In this document: piece by piece, positions 1 to 5,238 of the stretch
How the letters are laid out: every line of letters begins with the position of its first letter
How positions within the stretch are numbered: the first letter of the stretch is position 1
DNA from: JALZAA01 sp035938395
GTDB lineage: Bacteria > Actinomycetota > Acidimicrobiia > IMCC26256 > JACDBD01
Direction of reading: 5' to 3'
NCBI GenBank assembly: GCA_035938395.1
Contig: DASZGY010000153.1
Coordinates: 1-8,865 of the forward strand
Length of the DNA: 8,865 nucleotides
Program-made: the position numbers and the translations under genes
The notes under the pieces: generated by a model
The model's input: only the letters and a program-made list of their open reading frames with translations
Told to the model about the DNA's origin: nothing
Database searches by the model: none

Positions 1-393
1 GTAGCCGTGGCGGTCGGTGCGGGTGTGGGGGTCGCCTTCGGCGATCTGTTGGGAGATCTTGCCGAGGATGATCACGCCGGTGGGGCAGCGGTCGACGCAC
101 AGGGCGCAGCGGGTGCAGACGTCCTCGTCGACGATGAAGGCGACGTGGTCGGTGGGGTCTTCGCCGGGCTGTTCGGTGTCGGTCGCGTCCGCGATGGCGT
201 CGACGGAGACCATGTGGATGCATTTCCAGGGGCAGATGTCGACGCAGCCTTCGCAGAGGATGCATTCGGCCTGGTCGATGTGGAGGAACTGCTTGGGCTT
301 GACCGCCGAGGTGAGGAACGCGGGGTCGACTTCTTGGAGCTCGTAGTCGGTGACGAAGTCCGGCATCGGCGGGTTCGCATCGGTCTTGGCCAT
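1..393 (-). CDS. Dicluster [4Fe-4S] ferredoxin, 3' end cut by the window
   Basis: Small iron-sulfur electron carrier, presumably cytoplasmic. The 131 visible residues read in one open frame and run off the left edge with no stop. Two complete CxxCxxCxxxCP motifs are present: C44, C47, C50, C54 and C93, C96, C99, C103. This is the classic bacterial-type 2[4Fe-4S] arrangement. Each motif is followed by Pro, and an acidic linker of about 38 residues (66-92 rich in D and E) separates them. The ATG at 393-391 was chosen because an extended -10-like element lies 7 nt upstream and no in-frame codon before it gives a better start. It lies 29 nt downstream of the ArsR-type gene on the same strand, so read-through from that unit is possible. 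The redox partner cannot be named from this window, because the C-terminus and the next gene are missing. Confidence 0.9.
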   Translation of the reverse strand, partial: MAKTDANPPMPDFVTDYELQEVDPAFLTSAVKPKQFLHIDQAECILCEGCVDICPWKCIHMVSVDAIADATDTEQPGEDPTDHVAFIVDEDVCTRCALCVDRCPTGVIILGKISQQIAEGDPHTRTDRHGY

Positions 394-400
394 CCCGCCA

Positions 401-409
401 AATTTACCA
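401..409 (-). promoter_or_regulatory. Possible extended -10 of a leaderless ferredoxin promoter
   Basis: On the minus strand TGG precedes TAAATT (plus 406-401), giving a TGn-extended -10 with 4 of 6 consensus matches. Its end is exactly 7 nt from the ferredoxin ATG, so transcription would start at or next to the start codon. No good -35 is visible 17 nt upstream. The nearby GGCGGG abuts the ATG and is too close to act as a ribosome binding site. This is inference from spacing only. Confidence 0.35.
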
Positions 410-422
410 GCCTTCGGTGGGA

Positions 423-752
423 TTATTTGCCGGCTTCGAGCTTCCCTCGCAGGCGAGCCAGACGGCGGTCCCACTGGGCGCCCACGGTCGTCATCCACCC
501 CGCCGCGTCCTCGAGGGGTGCGGGCGTCAGGGCGTAGCGCACCTCGCGTCCGGCGCGAGCCGGCGTCACGAGCCCGGCCTCGTCCAGCGACTGGAGATGT
601 TTGACGATCGCCTGCCGGCTGACCGGCTCGGCGGCGGCGAGCTCGGTCGCGGTGGCGGACGGCTGCTCGGCAAGGCGCCCGAGCAGACGACGACGCGTCG
701 GGTCTGCGAGCGCCGAGAACACCGCACCGAGGCGCCGGTCGTGCGCGTTCAT
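423..752 (-). CDS. ArsR-family winged-helix regulator (SRPBCC-linked type)
   Basis: Transcriptional repressor of 109 residues with an ArsR-type winged helix. It opens with the typical FSALADPTRRRLLGRL helix (residues 12-27). The recognition helix is PVSRQAIVKHLQSLDEAGLV (43-62), and the wing is around GREVRYALTP (68-77). The C-terminal stretch WMTTVGAQWDRRLARLRGKL is typical of ArsR proteins paired with AHSA1/SRPBCC genes. It contains no cysteine, so thiol-based metal sensing can be excluded and the ligand is unknown. Its ATG shares an ATGA with the stop of the SRPBCC gene upstream, so the two are translationally coupled. The two TGCAAC/GTTGCA inverted repeats upstream of the pair are its probable operators. 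It is distinct from the cysteine-bearing ArsR at 6275-6622. Confidence 0.9.
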   Translation of the reverse strand: MNAHDRRLGAVFSALADPTRRRLLGRLAEQPSATATELAAAEPVSRQAIVKHLQSLDEAGLVTPARAGREVRYALTPAPLEDAAGWMTTVGAQWDRRLARLRGKLEAGK

Positions 753-1105
753 GCGACCGCGCCGGCGACCGCCCGCACTCGGGCGCGTGACGACTCGACC
801 AGCCGTAGGCGGGACCCGGCGTCCGTGCGCTCGATCGTGATCGTCACCGAGGTCGCTCGGCCCACCTCGTCGCCGGTGAGCGGCCACCACGTGAACGCCA
901 GACGCTGCCCCGGCTCGACGTCGCGGACCAGCGCCCGACGCACCTCGCCGTCGGCGAAGCGGAAGCTGCCCGACCCCCCGGGGCGCGGCTCGAGCTCGAC
1001 GTCGGCGTCGAGCCACTCGCCGAGCTCGTCGCTGTCGGTCACCTGCTCCCAGACCTCCTCGGGGGAAGCAGGAAGCTCTACTTCGCGGGTGACGTCCGAA
1101 CTCAT
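749..1105 (-). CDS. SRPBCC / AHSA1-like domain protein, short C-terminus
   Basis: 118-residue START/Bet v1-like (AHSA1) fold protein. The sequence begins VTREVELPASPEEVWEQVTD, the usual first strand and helix. It continues with the GGSGSF turn (43-48), a RDVEPGQRLAFTWWP strand (61-75) and VTITIERTDAGSRLRLVE (87-104). The family often binds small hydrophobic ligands, and members beside ArsR genes have no settled function. The protein stops soon after the LVES strand. The long C-terminal helix that normally closes the ligand cavity is short or missing, since relatives are usually about 140-160 residues. The start at 1105 was chosen because residues from here match the family; an in-frame start at 1195 would translate the operator region. 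A GGGG 4 nt upstream is at best a weak ribosome binding site. Its first base overlaps the left operator. Confidence 0.85.
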   Translation of the reverse strand: MSSDVTREVELPASPEEVWEQVTDSDELGEWLDADVELEPRPGGSGSFRFADGEVRRALVRDVEPGQRLAFTWWPLTGDEVGRATSVTITIERTDAGSRLRLVESSRARVRAVAGAVA

Positions 1106-1122
1106 GCAACCCCAGAGTTGCA
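1105..1122. promoter_or_regulatory. Operator-like inverted repeat 1 (TGCAAC n6 GTTGCA)
   Basis: Perfect 6-bp arms TGCAAC (1105-1110) and GTTGCA (1117-1122) are separated by 6 bp. The left arm begins on the first base of the SRPBCC start codon. A bound repressor would therefore sit over the transcription start or translation start of the SRPBCC-ArsR unit. It shares arm sequence and spacer length with the second repeat at 1146-1169; the centres are 44 bp apart, about four helical turns. Probable binding site of the neighbouring ArsR-type protein. Confidence 0.65.
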
Positions 1123-1145
1123 CAGTCGGAGGGGGCGCGCCACCA

Positions 1146-1169
1146 TGGTGCAACCAACCAGTTGCACCA
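1146..1169. promoter_or_regulatory. Operator-like inverted repeat 2 (9-6-9 perfect arms)
   Basis: Perfect 9-bp arms TGGTGCAAC (1146-1154) and GTTGCACCA (1161-1169) are separated by CAACCA. The core arms equal those of repeat 1 with the same 6-bp spacer, so this is a repeated protein-binding site, not a chance hairpin. It ends 18 bp before the clpP start codon and 8 bp before its ribosome binding site, so occupancy should block clpP expression as well. The adjoining CACCATGGTG (1141-1150) is itself a 10-bp palindrome overlapping the left arm. Confidence 0.7.
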
Positions 1170-1187
1170 ATGAGATGGGAGTCCGCC

Positions 1188-1826
1188 ATGAGCAAGGTGC
1201 TGGTCCCGACCGTCGTCGAGCAGAGCGCCCGTGGCGAGCGTGCGTTCGACCTCTACTCCCGCCTGCTCAAGGAGCGGGTGGTGTTCCTCACCGGAGAGAT
1301 CGACGACACGGTGGCGAACCTCATCGTGGCGCAGCTGCTGCACCTCGAGTCCGAGGAGCCGGCGAAGGACATCAACCTGTACATCAACAGCCCCGGCGGC
1401 GAGATGAACGCGCTCTTCGCGATCTACGACACCATGCAGTTCATCGGTGCCGACGTCGCGACCACGTGCATGGGCCAGGCCGCGTCCTCGGCCGCCGTGC
1501 TGCTCGCTGCCGGCGCGCCCGGCAAGCGCAGCACCCTGCCGCACGCGCGCGTGCTCATCCACCAGCCGTGGGGCGGCGTCCAGGGCCAGTCCATCGACAT
1601 CGAGATCGCGGCGCGCGAAGTGATGGCACAGCGGCGCCAGATGATCGACACGCTCGCCCGCCACAGCGGGCAGACCGTCGAACAGATCGAACGCGACATC
1701 GACCGCGATTTCATCCTTCGGGGCGGGGACGCCGTCGAATACGGCCTCGTCGACCATGTGATCGAGAGCCGTCAGCTCGTTCCGGTCGGGGTGTCGTCGA
1801 ACGGATCGGGGCCCGCGCCGCGCTAG
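1188..1826 (+). CDS. clpP: ATP-dependent Clp protease proteolytic subunit
   Basis: 212-residue serine peptidase of the ClpP family, which forms tetradecameric barrels fed by ClpX- or ClpC-type unfoldases in the cytoplasm. The catalytic triad is visible: S100 in MGQAASSAAVLLAAG, H125 in RVLIHQP and D174 in ERDIDRDFIL. NSPGGEMNALFAIYDTM (68-84) is the oxyanion/strand region, and GDAVEYGLVDHVIESR (180-195) is the usual C-terminal signature. Length matches the family. The ATG at 1188 is preceded by GGGAG (1177-1181) with a 6-nt spacer. No clpX, clpC or second clpP is adjacent; tandem clpP1-clpP2 is usual in actinobacteria, so this is likely an extra paralogue. It diverges from an SRPBCC/ArsR pair and shares the two operator-like repeats with it, which suggests regulated rather than constitutive expression. 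Confidence 0.93.
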   Translation: MSKVLVPTVVEQSARGERAFDLYSRLLKERVVFLTGEIDDTVANLIVAQLLHLESEEPAKDINLYINSPGGEMNALFAIYDTMQFIGADVATTCMGQAASSAAVLLAAGAPGKRSTLPHARVLIHQPWGGVQGQSIDIEIAAREVMAQRRQMIDTLARHSGQTVEQIERDIDRDFILRGGDAVEYGLVDHVIESRQLVPVGVSSNGSGPAPR

Positions 1827-1848
1827 CCACTTCCACGACCACGACCTC

Positions 1849-1865
1849 TACGATGACCGGCCGTG
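1849..1865 (+). promoter_or_regulatory. Possible -10 of a leaderless lgt promoter
   Basis: TACGAT (1849-1854) matches the -10 consensus at 4 of 6 positions, and its end lies 8 nt before the GTG start of lgt at 1863. No Shine-Dalgarno sequence exists in the 36-nt gap after clpP. Leaderless initiation is common in actinobacteria and would explain this layout. No -35 is convincing, so this is a weak call. Confidence 0.3.
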
Positions 1866-2729
1866 CCGGTCCTCGCGTCGATCCCGAGCCCCGACAACGG
1901 CGTCATCGACCTCGGGCCGATCCCCATCCACGCCTACGGCCTGCTCCTCGCGATCGGCGTCCTGGTGGCGGCGTGGATCGCCGAGCGGCGTTGGGTGGCG
2001 CGCGGCTTCGACGGCAAGACCTTCAACGACATGGCGGTATGGATCGTCGTGGGCGGCGTCGTCGGCGCCCGCGTGTACCACGTGATCAGCGACTACCAAC
2101 TGTTCACCCACGACTGGCTGCGCGCGTTCCAGATCTGGAGGGGCGGCCTCAGCATCTGGGGGGTGCTGGCCGGGGGCGCCATCGCCGTGATCGTGCTGAC
2201 CCGCATCAAGCACGTCGAGACGCTCCCGCTCATGGACTGCATCGCACCCGGGCTGCTCGCCGCCCAGGCGATCGGCCGTTGGGGCAACTACTTCAACCAG
2301 GAGCTGTTCGGCGGCCCCACCAAGCTGCCCTGGGCGCTCGAGATCTCACCGGGGAAGCGCCCGCCCGGGTATCTCCACGACACGACCTTCCATCCGACCT
2401 TCCTGTACGAGTCGCTCTACTGCCTCTTCCTGCTCGGGGTCGTGCTCTGGATCGAGCGTCGGTTCCGTCTCCGCAAGGGCCAGATGTTCGCCCTGTACCT
2501 CGCGACGTACACGTTCGGTCGGTTCTTCTTCGAGAACATGCGCATCGACCCCGCCAACGAGATCTTCGGAGTGCGCCTCAACGCGTGGGTCAGCGCCATC
2601 GTCTGCATCCTCAGCATCGGCTGGTTCGTGTGGCTGGGGCGCCGCGGCTCCGAGTACCCGCCGGGCACCGTTCCTGCCGACGGCGCCGCCCGGCCCACGC
2701 GCGACGAGGTTGCTGACCGGGTCGGGTAG
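1863..2729 (+). CDS. lgt: Prolipoprotein diacylglyceryl transferase
   Basis: 288-residue integral membrane enzyme that transfers diacylglycerol from phosphatidylglycerol to the lipobox cysteine of prelipoproteins, the first step of lipoprotein maturation. The Lgt signature GRWGNYFNQE is at residues 138-147. Other family landmarks are PIHAYGLLLAIG (21-32, first membrane helix), RGGLSIWGVLAGG (93-105), HPTFLYES (177-184) and the GRFFFENMRIDP segment (219-230) with its conserved Arg. About seven hydrophobic segments are visible, and the tail from about 260 is hydrophilic. The GTG at 1863 is the start that includes the first conserved strand; a nearby ATG at 1853 is out of frame. It is 36 nt after clpP on the same strand, but the two are probably unrelated functionally. 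Confidence 0.97.
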   Translation: MPVLASIPSPDNGVIDLGPIPIHAYGLLLAIGVLVAAWIAERRWVARGFDGKTFNDMAVWIVVGGVVGARVYHVISDYQLFTHDWLRAFQIWRGGLSIWGVLAGGAIAVIVLTRIKHVETLPLMDCIAPGLLAAQAIGRWGNYFNQELFGGPTKLPWALEISPGKRPPGYLHDTTFHPTFLYESLYCLFLLGVVLWIERRFRLRKGQMFALYLATYTFGRFFFENMRIDPANEIFGVRLNAWVSAIVCILSIGWFVWLGRRGSEYPPGTVPADGAARPTRDEVADRVG

Positions 2730-2842
2730 ACGCGGCACCCGCGGCGCGGCCGCCACTGTTCATCCGCAAGCGTTCCCGGCGACGTATGAGCGAAGTACGT
2801 TCGCCCCGATTTGGCGCACGGCGGGCACAGGAAGGTTCTGCC
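2730..2842. other. Intergenic leader of the radical SAM operon with a short inverted repeat
   Basis: 113 bp between lgt and the radical SAM gene. No convincing intrinsic terminator is present: the GC-rich GCGGC/GCCGC arms near 2733-2752 are not followed by a T run. A 5-9-5 inverted repeat, ACGTA (2782-2786) and TACGT (2796-2800), lies 43 bp before the start codon and could be a regulator site. Its arm spacing differs from that of the ArsR operator at 6653-6682. No clear -35/-10 pair was found. AGGAAGG (2829-2835) is a strong ribosome binding site for the next gene. Confidence 0.3.
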
Positions 2843-4420
2843 ATGACGATGACCCCTGGCCGGCAGAAGGTCGATCGCGACGAGGTCTTCCTCGAGTACA
2901 CGAAGAGCATCTGCCCCGTCTGCAAGACGGTCATCGACGGCGAGGTCAACGCGAAGAACAACCAGGTCTTCCTGCGCAAACGGTGTTCGGAGCACGGCCA
3001 GTTCGAGGCGCTCCTCTACTCCGACGCCGAGATGTACTTCGACTCGCTGCGGTTCAATAAGCCGGGCACGATCCCGCTCGAGACGCAGACCGAGGTGAAG
3101 GACGGCTGCCCGCTCGACTGCGGCCTGTGCCCGGAGCACAAGCAGCACGCGTGCCTCGGGATCATCGAGGTGAACACGAACTGCAACCTCGACTGCCCGA
3201 TCTGCTTCGCCGACTCGGGCCACCAGCCCGACGGGTTCTCGCTCACGATGGACCAGGTCGAGGCGGGACTGGACGCGTTCGTGCGCTCCGAGGGCGAGCC
3301 GGAGGTTGTCATGTTCTCGGGGGGCGAGCCGACCATCCACCCCGAGATCCTCGGCTTCATGCGCATGGCGTCCGAGAAGGGCGTGAAGATCGTGAACCTC
3401 AACACCAACGGCATGCGCCTCGCGCACGACCGCAAGTTCATGAAGGACATGTCGGAGCTGCCGAAGCGTCCCAACGTCTACATGCAGTTCGACGGATTCG
3501 CCGAGCGCACGCACACCGAGATCCGCGGGCGTGACCTTCGCAAGGCCAAGCAGAAGGCGCTCGACAACTGCGCAGAGTTCGGCCTGAACGTCACCCTGGT
3601 TGCGGCCGTCGAGCGCGACCTCAACGACCACGAGCTCGGCGACATCGTCCGGTTCGGGATCAAGCACCCGGCGGTGCGCTCGGTGGCGTACCAGCCCGTC
3701 ACGCACTCGGGCCGGCACGTCGAGTTCGATCCGATGAACCGGCTCACGAACGCCGACATCGTGCACGGGCTCGCCGACCAGTGCCCGGAGTGGTTCCGCG
3801 AGTCCGACTTCTTCCCGGTGCCGTGTTGCTTCCCCACGTGCCGGAGCATCACGTACTGCCTCGTCGACGGCGACAACGTCGTCCCGGTCCCGAGGCTCCT
3901 CCAGATCGAGGACTACCTCGACTACGTGAGCAACCGCGTCATGCCCGACATGTCGGTGCGGGGCGCGCTCGAGAAGCTGTGGAGCGCGTCGGCGACGCCC
4001 GGCACCGAGATGACCGCCGAGCAGCTCGAGTGCGCGACCTGCGGGATCGACCTACCCGACGCCCTCAAGAGCATCACGGACAAGGCGTTCATGATCGTGA
4101 TCCAGGACTTCCAGGACCCGTACACGCTGAACGTGAAGCAGCTCATGAAGTGCTGCGTCGAGGAGATCACGCCCGACGGCCGGCTGATCCCGTTCTGTGC
4201 GTACAACTCGGTCGGCTACCGCGAGGAGGTGCGCGAGCAGCTGTCAGGCGTCTCGGTGCCGACGATCGTGCCGAACGCCGAGGAGCTGCAGCCCGTGCTC
4301 CTGACGACGAAGTACGGGTCGAAGACACACGGCAACGGCGACGCCGACGACAGGGGCGCCGCCGACGGGTCGGACCACGTGCCGGCCGACGCGACGAACG
4401 TGGGCAAGAACCTGCGATGA
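2843..4420 (+). CDS. Cys-rich radical SAM protein, MJ0619/tetraether synthase-like
   Basis: 525-residue radical SAM enzyme. The canonical CX3CX2C is C114, C118, C121 (CNLDCPICFA), and GGEP at 160-163 binds the SAM amino group. N-terminal additions are CPVC (C24, C27) with CSEHG (C48), then CPLDCGLC (C89, C93, C96) and C104. The C-terminal part has C328, C329, C333, C339, then ECATC (C397, C400), KCC (C437, C438) and PFCAYNSVGYR (C452). This layout matches the MJ0619 group, which includes a methanogen pterin-modifying enzyme and the archaeal tetraether lipid synthase (three [4Fe-4S] clusters plus a rubredoxin-like iron). The exact reaction is unknown. The start at 2843 follows AGGAAGG with a 7-nt spacer; an in-frame ATG at 2786 adds 19 residues without a ribosome binding site. 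Residues 492-520 are a polar, acidic tail. The stop overlaps the methyltransferase start (ATGA), so the products likely work together. It is not the shorter canonical ArsS. Confidence 0.93.
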   Translation: MTMTPGRQKVDRDEVFLEYTKSICPVCKTVIDGEVNAKNNQVFLRKRCSEHGQFEALLYSDAEMYFDSLRFNKPGTIPLETQTEVKDGCPLDCGLCPEHKQHACLGIIEVNTNCNLDCPICFADSGHQPDGFSLTMDQVEAGLDAFVRSEGEPEVVMFSGGEPTIHPEILGFMRMASEKGVKIVNLNTNGMRLAHDRKFMKDMSELPKRPNVYMQFDGFAERTHTEIRGRDLRKAKQKALDNCAEFGLNVTLVAAVERDLNDHELGDIVRFGIKHPAVRSVAYQPVTHSGRHVEFDPMNRLTNADIVHGLADQCPEWFRESDFFPVPCCFPTCRSITYCLVDGDNVVPVPRLLQIEDYLDYVSNRVMPDMSVRGALEKLWSASATPGTEMTAEQLECATCGIDLPDALKSITDKAFMIVIQDFQDPYTLNVKQLMKCCVEEITPDGRLIPFCAYNSVGYREEVREQLSGVSVPTIVPNAEELQPVLLTTKYGSKTHGNGDADDRGAADGSDHVPADATNVGKNLR

Positions 4421-5238
4421 GCACGGCGGAGGCGCTGCCCTCGGCCGAGGAGCTCAAGCTGTGCTGCGCCAGCGCGTACCAGCGCGACGCCGTGGCGCTC
4501 ATCCTCGGCGACAGCTACCACCCCGGCGGGCTCGACCTCACGCGCCGGCTGGCCCGTTCCCTCGAGCTGAGGCCGGGCGATCGCGTGCTGGACGTCGCCA
4601 GCGGGCCGGGCACCACGGCGTTCCTGCTTGCGGGCGAGTTCGGCGTCGAGGTCGAAGGCGTCGACCTCGGTGATCTGACGGTGGCGAAGGCGAACGCGAC
4701 CGCCGCCTCCGAGGGGCTCGGCGACCGGGTCCGGTTCCACCTCGGCGACGCCGAGCGCATCCCGCTCCCGGATGCGTCGATCGACGCCGTCGTGTGCGAG
4801 TGCGCCTTCTGCACCTTCCCCGACAAGGTGACGGCCGCGGCCGAGATGGCGCGAGTGCTGAAGCCGGGCGGGCGCGTCGGCATCACCGACGTGGCGCTCG
4901 AGCCCACCCGCCTCGACGCCGAGCTCCAGTCGCTCGCCGGCTGGGTCTCGTGCCTCGCCGACGCCCGCCCCGTCGAGCAGTACGTCGAGATGCTGGCCGG
5001 CGCCGGGCTCACGGTCACGAAGACCGAGTCGCACGACGACGCGCTGGCGCGAATGGTCGAGCAGATCGACGCCCGGTTGGTCGCGTTCCGCATGGCGAAG
5101 CTGCCCGCGCTGGCCGGCGTCGACTTCGACCTGGCCCGCGAACGCACCGCGCAGGCTGCCCGCGCCGTTCGCGACGGGATCGCCGGCTACTCGCTCTTGG
5201 TGGCGACCAAGGAACGCAGCAAGGAGGAGCTCCGATGA
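4417..5238 (+). CDS. ArsM-like SAM-dependent methyltransferase
   Basis: 273-residue class I (Rossmann) methyltransferase. SAM motif I is VLDVASGPGTTAFLLA (57-72), the acidic motif II residue is D83 in GVDLGD, LGDAERIPLPDASID (109-123) follows, and the post-motif is LKPGGRVGITD (148-158). Six cysteines stand out: C16-C17 in ELKLCCASAYQ, C127, C129 and C132 in VCECAFCTF, and C179 in GWVSCLADA. The Cys after strand 4 and the Cys in the C-terminal cap sit where ArsM proteins place two As(III)-binding thiols, and the early CC pair also recalls ArsM. That supports, but does not prove, a trivalent arsenic or other thiophilic substrate. Overall sequence is otherwise a divergent methyltransferase, so I do not assign arsM. 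Both ends share ATGA overlaps with neighbours, giving tight coupling with the radical SAM and AhpD-fusion proteins. Confidence 0.88.
   Translation: MSTAEALPSAEELKLCCASAYQRDAVALILGDSYHPGGLDLTRRLARSLELRPGDRVLDVASGPGTTAFLLAGEFGVEVEGVDLGDLTVAKANATAASEGLGDRVRFHLGDAERIPLPDASIDAVVCECAFCTFPDKVTAAAEMARVLKPGGRVGITDVALEPTRLDAELQSLAGWVSCLADARPVEQYVEMLAGAGLTVTKTESHDDALARMVEQIDARLVAFRMAKLPALAGVDFDLARERTAQAARAVRDGIAGYSLLVATKERSKEELR

Noticed and set aside
423..1757. 444-residue minus-strand open frame spanning the clpP antisense, the operator gap and the ArsR-type gene
   Set aside because: Only its last 109 residues (752-423) look like a protein; the rest is clpP antisense with low-complexity composition. 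The frame is open because of high GC.
1118..2716. 532-residue plus-strand open frame over clpP and lgt
   Set aside because: Arg/Pro/Ala-rich shadow in another frame of clpP and lgt, both of which have intact catalytic motifs in their own frames.
2786..2842. Earlier ATG start for the radical SAM gene (19 extra residues)
   Set aside because: No ribosome binding site at 2786. The extra residues include the AGGAAGG site that serves the ATG at 2843, and they do not resemble the family N-terminus.
2417..3766. 449-residue minus-strand open frame antisense to lgt and the radical SAM gene
   Set aside because: Composition is Val/Asp/Arg/His repeats typical of antisense of GC-rich genes, with no recognisable domain.
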